This document shows, piece after piece, positions 12,901 through 27,900 of a stretch of 64,000 nt of DNA. Within the stretch, counting starts at the first letter, position 1. Each line of letters opens with the position of its first letter. Origin of the DNA: Antedon mediterranea (taxonomy: Eukaryota; Echinodermata; Crinoidea; Comatulida; Antedonidae). The stretch is taken from assembly GCF_964355755.1 (NCBI RefSeq), contig NC_092676.1, positions 20,628,288 to 20,692,287 on the forward strand, read 5' to 3'. The position numbers and the translations under genes were made by a program. The notes under the pieces are model-generated. The model searched no databases. It was not told the DNA's origin and was given only the letters and a program-made list of their open reading frames with translations.

Positions 12901-15900
12901 AAGAACACGCGTTTTCCAAATGTCAGGGAATCAGAGTCCCAACTGGCTGCGAGCTCGAGTAGGCATAGGAAGACTATCATCACCATTCCAGATGTCATTT
13001 GAAGCTGTCAGAAGCTTCAGTGTTGTTGGTGACATCGCCCTTGATGATGTCTCTTTGAGGAACTGCGCATTGCCTCCACGTCAAACTCAGTGTCTTGACA
13101 CCGACATTCAGTTCCGTTGCTCCAGTGGTGCCTGCGTTTACAACTCATATTTATGTGATCTCACGGATGATTGCGGTGATAACTCTGATGAAATGCAGTG
13201 TTGTAAGTGCAGTCTTCTTGATAGAATATCTTAATTTTTTTTTAATTTTTAATTGTCGTTATTTGAGTAATTTCTTTAGGATTTAACCTTAACCTTACCC
13301 TAACTCTGAGTTAATAATAATAATAATAATATCCTGGATTTATATAGTGCCTAATGTTGTGAAACCTCTAAGCGCTGAACATTATTACTCTGATCATTTT
13401 TTTGGATCAAACACCCATTTATACACCTGGGTGGAAAGAGGCAAACGTAAGTAAAGTATCTTGCCTAAGGATACAAGCAATGCGGTGAGAGTTGGATTCG
13501 AACCTCGATCTCATGATCAGTAGTCGAACGTCCAACACACTGCGCCATACTGCACACCCTTACATGAGTTAGTAAAGACATTATTAGACTAGACACAAAA
13601 ATTCTATTTACCATTAACTTAATATTAATATTTTGCTATTAATGTGTTTTTCTAATACCCCACTTCCTTGACACAATTATAAAACAGTAACAAAGCAATA
13701 GATATATTACAGTCAATAGGTATCGTGACAATTCCAGAATTTATCAAGGCAATGTTTGATTAGTTTTAGAGAATTGCAGATGATCGTGTCACTCATAGCT
13801 TTCTGTTGTTATTATACCATCCCAATACTAATTTTCTTACTACAAAATGAGCACCTTATTCCTATATTTCCCTACAGCTACTTACATGACTTGTGATTTT
13901 GAGAGTGACCTCTGTGATTGGTCACAACTAAGAAGTGACGATTTTGACTATACACGAACATCATCAGCACTGACATCAAATGCTGCTGCACCAAGCCGTG
14001 ATCACTCCCGTGGCACAAGTGCTGGTTACTATTTGTACATTGATCAGAGAACCCCACGTGTAAAGGGTGACAAAGCACGCATTGGAAGTCCGAACTTTGA
14101 CAGTAATTCAAAAGATTGCTTTGTAAGTAATTCATAAAAGAAATAGTGTGTATCTAATGACCTTTGATCCATGACAAAGTATCAGAACAGTATTCCTTTC
14201 ACCATTACTTTCCAAAGCTCTTTACATAACCCATTTTAATTTACGTATACTTACATATATATTTTTCAGATGCGTATGTATTACCACATGTGGGGTAGTG
14301 ATGTCGGTAGCCTCAATGTTTATACAACATCTTATCGAGGAGGACCACTTAACCTTGTTTGGTCTCGCACCGGAGCCGGAGGAGACTACTACGATCGTGC
14401 AGAAATCGAGCTTTTTGAATTTGATCACTTCCAGGTAATATAACAAAGATAATAACTAACTATTTTGATTCTCCATGCATGGATGCATGCAGTAGCAAAA
14501 ATATGTAAAAGAGCAAATTTACAAACTATCTCTCTTTCAGGTTATTATAGAGGCCACTGTTGGTAATGGTGATGATGGTGCCATTGGTGTCGATGACATC
14601 AGCTTTGTACCAGAGTGTGTTGTCTACACTGGTATACTTCCAGTTGGCACTACTCCAGTTCCGGTACCAAATCCTTGTGGAGATAATTTCTTTAATTGTG
14701 GAGATGGTCTGACCTGTCTCCCTATGGATCAGGTTTGTGACTTCTTCGAACAATGTCCAACTGGGAATGATGAACAGAAATGTGGTAAGTTTAACTCAGT
14801 TCAATAGTAAACTAAATCAACAAATAGAAAAAGAGAAAACATTACAGTTATTGCCAGATTAATCAATTAATAAATTAGAGCAGTTTATTAGATTCTGATA
14901 GTTAGATAGTGTTTTCTTGTATTTGTTTCTCTTAATTTATTTGTGGAGAGCCTCTCAACTGTCATTTTTTTTTTAATCTTTTGGTAATCTTACCTTATTG
15001 ATTTACATTTTGTTCTGTTTCATGTATGTTATGGTTAGAAAATGGCAAAGTAAATAATATATGATAGATTCAGGTTTAAAAATATTTCCTGATATTGATT
15101 AAAAATATCTGTAGTGTTATTACTCTTTCTTAATCATCTTCTGTTATTTTTAAATTAAGACTAATAACAATTTCCTGTAACAATGATGTAACGTTGTATG
15201 TTTCCACCAACTTACATTACAAATATGGTTGCCTCATAGATGAAGTAAGTTGTCATTTTATTTTAAAAGGTCAATGTGAATTTGATAATGCTGACCTTTG
15301 TGGTTTAAGAGATGACAGTAGAGGGCAGTTTGTGTGGAGGAGAGAAAAGGGTGGCAACAAACCAAATCAACCAGCGTTGGATCATCACAACGATAAAAAC
15401 AGTAATTATACTAAAAAACTTATTTCTCCATGATATAACATAATACCCAGACAAATATTTGTAGAATTTAGATACGGAATTTAAATGTATAACAGTGGGT
15501 TGATCTCAATTGAAACACAGATTAAATATGCAATTGTTATTGTTTGTTTTCCCGTCTTTAGGCCCTGGCTTCTACATGGCTGTAGAAGGCACAAACTCAC
15601 AGTTTTATAGTGCTGCTTACCTAGTCACACCAACATTCGGAGAAATTGGTTCTGGGTGTCAGGTTGAATTCTACTACCACATGCGTGGAGCTGACACTGG
15701 TGAACTTGCTCTTTGGGTTCAAAGTTCAACCAACACTTTTGACAGCTACAAGGCTTTCTCCATATTCAATGCTAAGGGTAACAAGTGGGTTCAGGCTGTG
15801 GTAGCCGTAGGAAACCACCCTGCTGGGTATCACGTAAGTAATACATTTTCTTGTAAAGCTCTGTCTATACACTATCAAAGTTTATGTGACAAAAAAATGT

Positions 15901-18900
15901 AATGTGCCCATATATGGACACAATGATGTCATATCACTACCATATTTGTGTGCATCACAATCAGTTTGTCTAACTAGTTTGATAGCGTAGACAGAGCTTA
16001 AAACGATCTCTACTGATTATTATTATTTTTACAATGGGATGTCGACTATTAGACTTAAATATTACCTATAACTAAAAACCACTTTAATTAAATAGTATTA
16101 TTGTTAATCTTTTCTCTTTTACTTTTTAACCAGTATTCGTTATAGCTTACAGTGCTTTTTAATAAAATACCCTTTCACAGTTTCATGTTGCATTTGTTTC
16201 TTTTTATTAGTTTGAGATAGAAGCAGATCCTGACTTTGCTGTTGGATCTGTTAACACCAACGTTGCCATAGATGGCATCACATACTACAACTGTCACAGT
16301 ACTGACGTTCCTGCTACAAGTGGTAAGATACATATTATCAGTGAGAATGTTCTATACAAATATGTTAATTGATTCAGGATTTTTATTTGGACATAATAAT
16401 ATTTTTTACAGAAATGGATTGCACGTTTGAGAAGGATTTATGTGGATGGTATCAGGACAGTAACGATGAATTTGATTGGACAAGAACTAACAGTCAAACT
16501 CCATCAACAACAACAGGCCCTGGATTTGATCACACTTTGGGGAATGGTCAGTTTAATTTATTTAATTGATCATGAATACATAAAAGGACACTGATTTATT
16601 TACAAGGTTATGAATTGAGAAATTAAATACAGTATATTATTAAATTAACTGTTTTTCTAAACTTGTTTACACCATTACATTAGCAACATAAACCAATAAG
16701 GATTGGCTGTCTAAGCCCTTCCACCTCCACATTCAATTGAATCTGCCAATCTTTGCAACTATCCTAACTGAAGCATAGGTTAATTGAATTACAAACGGTT
16801 GGTTGGTTGGTTTTACTTCTTTTCTTTTATCTTAATACCATAAACTCCAAACAAACATAATAATAAATTTTATATTGTTTAGGTTATTACTTGTACATTG
16901 AAACTTCTTCACCAACCCTACCTGGATACCGTGCCCGTCTGATATCCCATCCACAAGTTGGTTACAAAAATAATAATAAGCAGGGCTGCTTCAGTTTCTG
17001 GTATCACATGTTTGGCTTGTCTATTGACACACTCAACGTCTATCTCAAACAAGCAAGTGTTGAAACAAGACTGTGGACAAGGTATCAGACCCAAGGAAAC
17101 CAGTGGCTCAAAGCAGAACTGACTATTGTCAGTACGAAAAAGAGTTGGCAGGTAATTCTTCTCCTTCATGTATTAGGCTCGTTTGTACCAACACATTTAT
17201 TTAATAAAATTCCCAAACAAAATCATATAAATCTGTTGCATACCTTTTTATAATAGATTAAAGACACGTTTCCTGCAATCTTTGACGTTTTGTAAAAATA
17301 ATGAACCTTTTTATAATAGATTAATACAAGAAATATTGTAATTGGTAAGTGTTGATTTTGGTTTTGTACACAATATTTTTTACATTATTGTATTAGACCA
17401 ATAATGATACTTTTGTCTGGCAGATTGTGTTTGAAGCAATCCGAGGTGATACCTTTACTGGTGATATCGCCATAGATGACACATTCTTGGAGGAAGGACC
17501 ATGTCAACCTACAAGTTAGTAATCTATTTTGTTAAAGTAAAAAATATACAGTATCTTTCAACAGAATTGTATTCCTATCATTAAATTAAATTTTTTATTA
17601 TTAGTACTATAATACAGTATGTTATAATTTTTTTCAGAGGAATGCAATTTTGAAACTGGTTTCTGCTCATGGACACAAGATGATACCGATGATTTTGATT
17701 GGTCGATAGGTAACAACGGCACAGCATCATTAGGCACTGGACCACAGATTGATCATACTATGGGTACCGAAACTGGTAAGACTGCTTTTAATGAGGATTT
17801 TTTTTTTATGTTGAATTATATATATTTTATATTTGAAGTATATTTATATATTTGAAGTATATATATGATTAAAATAATCTTTTAATCATACATGTATTAT
17901 CATAAATTTGATTTTAATATTTTCATTTTTATTTTCACTTCTTAAACTAATTTCCCACAAATCCAATGCTTTGCAGAGAAGTACAATTGTGCTACACTTT
18001 ACACTACAAGAGCAAATACCTGTGATTTTCATTTACATTGTTTGTCTGTTGAACTTTTCGTTTCGCAGGAGTGCTCATAAACGCGTCATCTCAATGAAGT
18101 CGAATTTTTTAAAATAAGGGAGTATGACAGACAGAAACTTGCGCTAACAAATTTGCCTAGTGGGAAATCGGCTTTAAAGTCGTTATGAACATCTGGGTTT
18201 AAATGATTAATTTTTCCCTTTTCCTTCAGGAATGTTTGCCTACATTGAAACATCATCACCACGAGTTAAAGGTGATATTGCTCGTATCGTCAGTCCTGTT
18301 TTTGACGACACTTTTGGGGAATGTATGCGCTTCTGGTTCCATATGTATGGTTCTGGTATCGGTAGTCTACGTGTTCGAGCCTTAGACACTATCACCAATG
18401 TGTATACTGATTTCTTTGAAGTGAATAGTAAGTATTAGTGATAATAAGATAAATATTTCCTTTTTTAATAATAATTACTAGATATCATTGTTAAAAAATA
18501 TAGGCTAGTGTACAGAAGGAAATATAACAACATGGCACTGACTGAGCTTGCTTTGCCTAGATAGAAACTCGTAACAGTCCTTAGATCTTATGTCTGGCTG
18601 CAACAAATATCAACAGCACCGTACAATGTACATATTCTCTGCGGCGCGCATTGTCAGTTAAGGGACGTGGGACTGATCGTGTCACAGCATCAGATAAACC
18701 ATTTGATCTCCTGAGCTCAGCATCCTGTTGTTAGATTGTCTTGGCGTGCATAATGCTTTATTCTTTATTCTTTATAACATGCCTTTAAGTACCAGATGTC
18801 TCATATTTAAAAATAACTGTACTTTTTTAGTTAAGTCAACCTAAATGTATATAGATTGTATAATAGCTTTTCTTTATTATGTACTGTTTATTCTATAGAT

Positions 18901-21900
18901 ATGATATTTGAAATAATGATAAATAAACAAATAAGGCATACTGAGAATCCTAATATCAAATATTATTTTAAAGGATATCATTTCAATGATTTGTAAAAAG
19001 TAAATATTTCACTAGACGTTTGTTTTCAAATCTATAGGCTACAATGACAATGCTTGGCGATTTGCTCAAACTACCATCAAGGTTGGACATGCATATAATG
19101 TAGTGATAGAAGGGGAAGTAGGCTCCAACTATCAGGGTGACATAGCCGTGGATGATGTTTCCATTGTACCAGGAACATGTGGAAGGAGAGGTATGTTTTA
19201 AATTAGTCCTAATATTTCCTGTTGTTTTTTGTAGATTTCATATGTAATTTAAGTGGAGAGAGAATTCTTGGTCCTCACTCCATGACGGTTGTCACATAAT
19301 GCTTTCCTTTCTCTTTTTTATTGTATTTTTATGTTTCATATGAACAGTTTGTCTGAAATAAAGAATTGTAATATGCAGCAATATTGTTATATTATTCTAC
19401 TTTGATATATTACTGCATTTGAAGCAAGGATATTGTTTTGTAATTTTATTTTTTACTGCATTTGAACTTCATAACAAAAAATATAGTAAAACATATTTTA
19501 GTTTAACCTAAGTGATATTAGAAAATAAAAACACAAAAGACTTGTAAATTCTATGTATTCAGGGAGTTGTTCATTAACGTTTTCTTCAAACAATACACAG
19601 TTTTGGCAAACCCATATTGAAATACAATGTTTTTGTTGTTGTATTGTTGTCCTTGCAGATTCTTTCCATTGTGGAAGCTATTACAAATAGAGTCAACCAT
19701 GTGTAAAGCTCATGAATATATAAATTATGTTAAATATGACATTGTTTATTATTTTTATTTATTTATTAAAATATGTAAATTAGTGTTTTACTACTACTAC
19801 TACTACTACTACCACTACCACTACCACTACCACTACCACTACCACTACCACTACCACTACTATCACTTGTGATTATTGTTAAACAAACATTACTTGGATT
19901 ACTGCATTCAACACCATTACTGCAACATGAACACTGTAACAAACATACTCTATAGTTTCATTGTGGTCAGTATTGCTTCTCGGCCTTTTGGCTAAGATCA
20001 TGTGTAATATCTGTTCTTTTCAGCTTAATATCTGAAATGCTGCTCATTGAGCTTCTATATTAAACTGATTTTTTAACCTACTGTAGGCCATGAAATAGGA
20101 GCTTGCCCATCCTGGTCACGGGTTGGCCTGGTATTGCAGTACCTCCAGGATCGGCCCATCCTCTAAAGAGGGAATAATCTAATAAAAACAGAACATGTCG
20201 GAAAATAAATATTTTATTAGTGTAATTTTGAGCTTTTTGTTACACTCTTTTATTTGATTCTTAATTCAGGTTTCTGTGACTTTGAAATTGACAAATGTGG
20301 TTGGATTAATGAGCCTACATTGGATAGCTTTGATTGGCTACGGAATGCAGGGAGCACTCCAAGTGCATATACAGGCCCGACCATTGATCATACTAGTGGA
20401 ACATCATTTGGTAAGGTTTATTATTATTTTTACAGATGTGTTGTCCCCCAGAAACATAAAAAAATTAAGATTAGTAAAATTTGACTTTGAATATACCATT
20501 TTGTAATTTTGAAGTGAATCACTTCCGTAAAAAAAAAATGTTTTCACTTATAAAAAGACAAAATAAACTGTTAAATTCAACCAAAATCCCATTGACCCGG
20601 AAACTTTATATCAGCATATTGATTTTCGCCATTCAAACAGTATATGTTTGAATATCAATAAAACCAAAGTGTTGCTAAGAATAAAAAATCCCAGAAAAGT
20701 TTATTTCTGGAATACTTATACCATAGTAAATAGTCATTGTTTAAAAAACATAGAGAATTATGTCACCAGTATCTATTGAAAATTCTTTTTATTGGTACCT
20801 TTAAATGTCTTCAATTATTGGAAATGCTTCTGTATACAAGTAGTTGTCTTTAAATGATGTTAAATATTTTTATGTGATTTTGGAAATCGTATAACCTCTT
20901 GGGTACCTGTATGCCTCCTGTGTACTTGTATACTTATTTTGTACCTGTTCCTCCTAAAACCTGGTGAACTATTATGATATCTTTTTTTTGTACTACAGGC
21001 TACTACATGTTTGTTGAGATGAGTTCTGGAAATCTAGGAGTAGGGTCTAATGCTATGTTTGTATCAGAACACCTTCCTAGCACAAATGATGCTTGTTTAT
21101 ACTTTTGGTATCACATGTATGGTCAAGGTAATTATTACACACTATTTAAAATATACACTACATTGATTAATTAATGGAATGATACTACTGCTAGGTACCA
21201 CCTTTTATTGTCAAAAAAGGTCCACACCCTCATGTATTTAGAACACATTGTTTGGTATGTGTAGGCCTATGAATAATTGCCTTTCATTGGTCAACGACAT
21301 TACAATAGAGTCATTCATGTGTTAAACTCATGAATATTCAAACATTTAATAAGTATTACAAAATATAATATATTTAATGAAGGATATTAAAAGTCTATAT
21401 TTTCATAAGAAATAAAACAGGGTGAGCAATATTCTTATGATATATTAGTAAAATAATTCCGACAACAATTCTTTTAATTGACAAAAGTTTAAAATTTAAT
21501 TACTACAATTCAACACCAATATTGCACCAGCAAGGTTGTAGAATGTAAACATTTTAATTATCTGTATCGCTTCTCGGCCTTTTGGCTGGGTTGGCCTGGT
21601 ATTGCAGTACCTCCAGGATTGGCCCATCCTCTAAAGAGGAAATAATCTAATAAAAACAGAAATTTCCACTTCTTAAACTAATTTTCCACTAGGTAAGTTT
21701 GTTTGCGCAAATTCAACGCTCTGCAGAGAAAAACAATCTTGCTACCCCTTCCACTACAAGAGCAAATAGCTGTGATTTTCATGTTCATTGCTTGGTTCGC
21801 AGGCGTGCTCATGAACGTGTCAGCTCATTTCCTGAGCTCTGATTGGTAGCGCATTTTTTATCTTCGTACAAAGTAGAAACAATGCGAGCTACTAAACTCA

Positions 21901-24900
21901 TAGAAATAATCTAATAAAAATAGAAACAAATCAAACAATGTATTCGTTCTTCACCAGGAACTGGAGATTTGAATGTTTACATCAAAGATGACCAGGGTAA
22001 CATGAGAATAATTTGGACACTTTTTGGTGACCAAGGAGACAAGTGGTTCCAGGGTATTTCAAATCTTGTTAGCTCAACAGAATTTCAGGTAAAATTAATA
22101 CCTTAATATAAAGAGCATGAAAGTAGTGTGACCTTCTTTTGAAAGTAAGACATGCATGGATTACTCTCGTTAAATATTGTATACATATTAATAAAAAACA
22201 CACCTTAAATCTTATTTCAATTTTTGTTTGCACCCAGCTATACTCTATATCCATAAATGTAAATCTCAATTCAAGTCACTTTTAAAATCTCACCTGATTC
22301 ATAATTAGTAAACAGCGTTTTATAAACGTTTATTATTATTACCAATATCTATGTATTGATGTTTAGATTGTTTTTGAGGCTACTTATGGAACCACTTATA
22401 CTGGTGACATTGCTTTAGACGACATAGATATTGAGGCTGTTGGCTGCCCTGGACAAGGAATACAGACAACACTTGCCCCAGCATTACGTAAGTATACATT
22501 TTTTTTAGGGCTTTTGCTCTCTGCGGTTGAAAATCAAATATTGCATGCGACGATTGTACACTGCATAGACCGTTGGTGGTCTTTTGTTATCCAATGAATA
22601 CCCAACTTTGCAATTTCTAGTTAAGCACAATGATGTTCTTATAGTATGATAATAATTCATAACTTCCTACCAGTAGAACTGACATTGCAGAATACAAATG
22701 GAACAGTAGAGTCTAAAGTATTTCCTCCATTATATAATCGTGCATTACAAGTATAGTACAATTAGGATAAATCACAACCCACTTAAGAAATAAATACTGT
22801 AACAGTGTCAGAGATGACCTAAAGCTTTGTCTACACTATCAAACTTATGTGACAAAAAAATGAGATGTGCTCATATATGGACATGATAATGTCATATCAC
22901 TACCATATTTGGGCATATCAGTACCCTATATGGGCACATCACACTTTGTGTTTGATAGTGTAGACAGAGCCTAAGACTTAAAGTTGTGTGTTTACAACTA
23001 TAATCTCATTCTAAGAAAAGAAGTAGTCCAAGAACTTTCTACCTTTTACACCACACTTGAGTTCAAATACTTTCCTTGTGGCCAAAAAGATGCTGATACT
23101 TGTGTAATTACAGCACTGTTGTATTGATTGTATTTTTCTTTGACAGTAATGGATCATTAATTGTCCATGTTTGTTTTTTCAGCAATGAATTGCCAATTTG
23201 AGACAGGTTTGTGTAATTATAAACAACTAAACGATGATGAATTCAACTGGACACGAAACAAAGGCTCAACATCTAGTACAGATACCGGACCTTCAACTGA
23301 TCATACCTTAGGAACAGGTGGGTGCTGCATCTATTTATGTGGAATATCTTTTATACAGTTATTATTATCACAGGGATGTATTACTGCACAGTAAATTAAA
23401 TTGTTGTCTTTTTTCAAGTCTTTTTAGTTGTACCAATTGAGTAAGTACATTTGTCATTGTTTTTTTTAAAACAATGTTTGGAAAATTTCTGTAAGTGTGA
23501 TTCTATTCCAGTTTTGATAGATAAATATTCGTTTTACTTTTAATTGTTTTATTATCTTTGCATTTAGTACACAATTTATTGTCATTGAACTTTGATTTTG
23601 CTCTGACAGATAGGGTCTTCTAGAGAGAGACAACCTGTGTTTTGCATGATCTGTTATACCTTTTAATAACTTTATTTTTAATAAAGCAAACATCTTATTT
23701 TTGTTTTCTAGGTTACTATATCTATGTTGAAGCATCTAGTCCACGCGTAGCAGGTGATAGAGCACGAATCATGACTCCAAAACAAAACCCAACGACTGCT
23801 ATTACGATGTGTGTTCAGTTCTGGTACCATATGTATGGCCCACATGTTGATCGTCTCAATGTTTACTTGAGAAGTGGTTCCAATGATCAGCTGGTATTTA
23901 CAAAGTTTGGTACACAGGGTAATGTCTGGCACAAGGCTGAGAAGTCCATTGATAGTGATGATATGTGGAGTGTAAGTTGCTTGAAACATATTGTTGCCAC
24001 TTAAACAAATAACAACAGAAAAACATAAATACTTCTGTATGTAAACTGTTGTATGGAGCCATAATATCATATTCTAATAAAACCAACATATTTCAATACT
24101 TCAAAAAAGATATCCTTTGGAAAAATAATCCAGTCCAGATGAATAGTATAATAAAAGTTTAGATGTGAGACTATCCCGACATTTGTCAAATTCCACCTGA
24201 GATGAATCAGAATATAACCATTTCCCATACAGTATATTATAATTAGCGTATGACTTTTATAGGACTCTGATAGCATCTTCAAAATGTTTACTGTTCAGTA
24301 ATATGTGTAAGAAGTGTCACATTTTCTTGACTTAACATCCTATTGTATACCATATACTAACTAAAGCCTATTTTAAATATTTATGATAGTTGATATTTGA
24401 AGGCAAGATTGGTGTGAGCTATGCAGGTGATATTGCTATTGATGATGTCGCCCAGTTTACCGGACCTTGCACAGCTATTCGTAAGTGCATGCTTAAACAT
24501 TTTTTTAAAAACACATAAATGTATCAAGACATACATTTTTGAAGATTCATTTTTGCTAACTATAGCTTTTAAAAAATCTTTTAGGTGAGTGCGATTTTGA
24601 GTTGGACTTTTGTGAATGGACACAAGAGAAATCAGATGATTTTGATTGGTCACGTGGTAAAGGCGGTACACCATCTGCTGGAACAGGGCCAACAGTTGAT
24701 CACTCAACTGGAACATCAGCAGGTAGGTGTAAAGTTAGTTACCTCTGTAAGTTCCTATACACTTACTCTCTTAGTCGTCATAACAATGTAGTAATAACAC
24801 GAGACGGGTTAACTCTATTTAACACAAACAACGGTGCCTTTATTATCGATATGGCGTGCTCGCAGCACAACAAAACCGCACACACACTTTATGTGCTCTA

Positions 24901-27900
24901 CAACCTTTGACCTCTCGGTCGCCGTGTCTATAGACACTACATCCCTTCTTTTCTCATTTAAGATAACAAACTAAAATTAACTAACATTAAAACTATAAAC
25001 TTCTACTCTGTAACATCAGATTCATTTACTTTCTCATTACCCTTTTCAAACTCAATCTTTTTAAGGTCTTTTACATTTCTTCGATTCTGTACACCTTCAT
25101 CGTTTTCGATCTGAACACTGTTTCCCTTCTTTTCTATTACACTATATGGCATCTCTCCATAAGTCGTACTCAACTTATTTTTCTTATCCTGTTTCACAAA
25201 CACTTTATCTCCTTTCTTAATTTCTGATTCTTTCGATTTCTTTCTTTTATCCCAATATTCCTTCTGTTTTACTTTACTTTCATAATCCTTAACTCTAATA
25301 TCATCATCGTTTGGGTCTCTCCCTTCATTACCCATCTCAGGCAACTTGGTCCTGAGTTGTCTACCATACATCAATTGTGCTGGACTTTCACCAGTAACAC
25401 AGTGTGGTGTTGTTCTGTACGCCAACAGAAACTTATTAATCTCTCTCTTCCACACTTTCCCTTCGGCAGACATTGCTCTAATAGCTTTTAGGAGTGTTTT
25501 ATTCTGCCTTTCAACTTCTCCGTTTGCTTGAGGAGAATAAGGTGTAGTTTTTCTGTGAGAAATTCCGTTCTCATTTACGAACCTCTTAAACTCATCACCT
25601 CTAAACTGAGGACCATTATCACTCACGATCATCTCTGGTAATCCGTGAGTTGTGAACCAATTATCTAAGGTCTCAATCACTTTCCCTGCTGTGGTTGAGT
25701 GTAGTACACCTACCTCAAACCATCTAGAATAATAGTCCACTGCTACTAATAAGCTTTCCCCTCCAGGAAACGGACCACACAAATCAATACCAATATGCTG
25801 CCATGGCTTTTGTGGCAGATCGGTTGGTTTCATTGGTTCAGGTCTACTTTGTCTATCGACTACCTGACAAGCCTGACACACTTTTACATAATTCTCAATT
25901 TCTCTATCGATTCCAGGCCACCAAACCTTTGTCCTTAATCTAGATTTACATTTTACTATGCCTTGGTGTCCCTCATGTGCCAAATTCAATACTTGTTTCC
26001 TTAACTCTTCTGGCACTACAATTCTATGTTGCCTTAAAATCAACTTCCCTATTACTGCTAGCTCCGTTCTTACATGTTTGAAGCTTTCTACTTTTGGATT
26101 TGACCAATTATTATTAGTGATTGCTTCCCTTAAGCATATCATTGTTTCGTCTTTCATTGAAACTTGTTCTATTTCTTTAGTGGTTAAGGCCATTGGTGTT
26201 GCACTCTTTGCAACAAAATATATATACTCTTCAGCTACATTTCTCTTAGACTCTACTACAAGTGGCAATCTTGAGAGGGCATCAGCAGCATTTAACCTTC
26301 CTGGTCTATAGATAACACTAAAAGTATACCGTTGTAATCTTAAAACCCAGCGTTCTATTCTCGCTGATGGTTTCGATCGTGCTGAGTAAATAACCTCTAA
26401 CGGTTTATGATCTGTAATTAAATCAAACTTAATTCCGTACAGATACAAATGGAACCTCTCACATGCCCAAACTATCCCCAGGGCCTCTTTTTCTGTTTGG
26501 GAATACCTCCGTTCGACATCAGTTAGCGATCTACTGGCATACAACACAGGCTTAAACATGCCATCATCCTGTTTTTGTACTAGAATTGCCCCTACCCCAA
26601 CTGGGCTAGCATCAGTTATAACTTGTGTTTTAGCCTTGTTATTGTAATATGCCATTGCTTCTGCACTTGTAAGTGCATTCTTCAGGTCATTTAAAGAATC
26701 ATTTTGTTCTTTACCCCAGACCCAGGGTTGTTTTGCCCGTGTTAATTTTCGTAATGGTTCTTCCCTTGTTGAAAGATTATTTATATATCTTCCACAATAC
26801 CCGACCAAACCTAAGAAACTTCTAACTTCCGCAACATTTGTCGGAACCTTTGCTTCTTTCACAGCAACTACTTTTTGTTTAGACACCTCTAATCCATCTT
26901 TGGACAATACATTTCCCATATAATCTAACTTATCTAGACCAAACTTGCATTTGTCCAAGTTTGCCGTTAACCCTCTTTCTCTTAATGTATTTAATACATT
27001 CTTTAGATTTACGTCATGCTCTTTCTGATTACAACCATACACCACTATGTCATCGGCAATTACCTTTACCCCTTTACATTTTGCCAGTACTTGTTCCATG
27101 ATATGCTGGAACATTTCAGGGGCACTTGTAATACCGAACATGAGACGTTTAAACCTAAATAACCCACAATGTGTTATGAATGTAGTTATGTCACGTGACT
27201 TATCATCCAGTTCAATTTGGTGGAACCCCCATTTAAGATCTATTTTCGAGAATAGTGTGGCTCCATTCATGTCATGTAAAACTTCTTCAATCGTCGGTAT
27301 GGGATATCTAACCCTCATTATGGCCTCATTTGCCCTACGCATATCTATACACATTCTCAAATCATCACTATTTTTCTTAGGTACAAAAACTGGTGGTGAT
27401 ATCCACGATGTGGGACCCTGTACCGGCTCTATTATGTCATGATCTAACAACTCATTTAACTTTCTTTCTACTGCATTTCTTAAGTTAAAAGGAATTCTTC
27501 TTTGTGGTTGAACTATGGGCTGTACCTTATCATCAATATGTATCTTTAATTCATAATTCTTTAATTTACCAACTCCGGTAAAGACATCCTTGTATTCGTT
27601 AAACAACTGATCATTTTTGTCATTGACTTGGACATTACACAACATATCTATCTTTAATATGTTAAGATCACTTGCACCTCTATACCCAAGGATTGTACAA
27701 CATTCCTTATTATCAATTACCACAAATGTTGTATTTATACCTTTTTTTCCATAATGCACATAGGCATCAAACTCTCCTTTTACTCTTAATGGTTCTTTTG
27801 ATCCATAAGTATACACTTTCATCTTGCTAGGCCTAATCTTTATGTTTAATTCTCTAGCAATATCATAATTAATAATATTTACACTGGCTCCTGAATCAAT

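Larger units (their letters stand above)
19682..20185 (+). repeat. Duplicated block carrying the first U2-like sequence
   Basis: Upstream words such as ATAGAGTCA..CATGTG, CTCATGAATAT and ATTCAACACCA recur in the same order before the second U2 copy (21301-21655). The repeat unit therefore includes flanks on both sides, not just the snRNA. Confidence 0.7.

Noticed and set aside
13440-13563. Possible tRNA gene on the minus strand
   Set aside because: The tRNA-like head continues into a body with a TTA-type tail, so it is a SINE.
19627-19872. Open frame rich in Tyr and His
   Set aside because: It is the translation of the CTA/CCACTA microsatellite and has no other coding feature.
25346-27442. 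Several plus-strand open frames within the retrotransposon
   Set aside because: They are antisense to the well-defined pol frame and have no recognisable motif.
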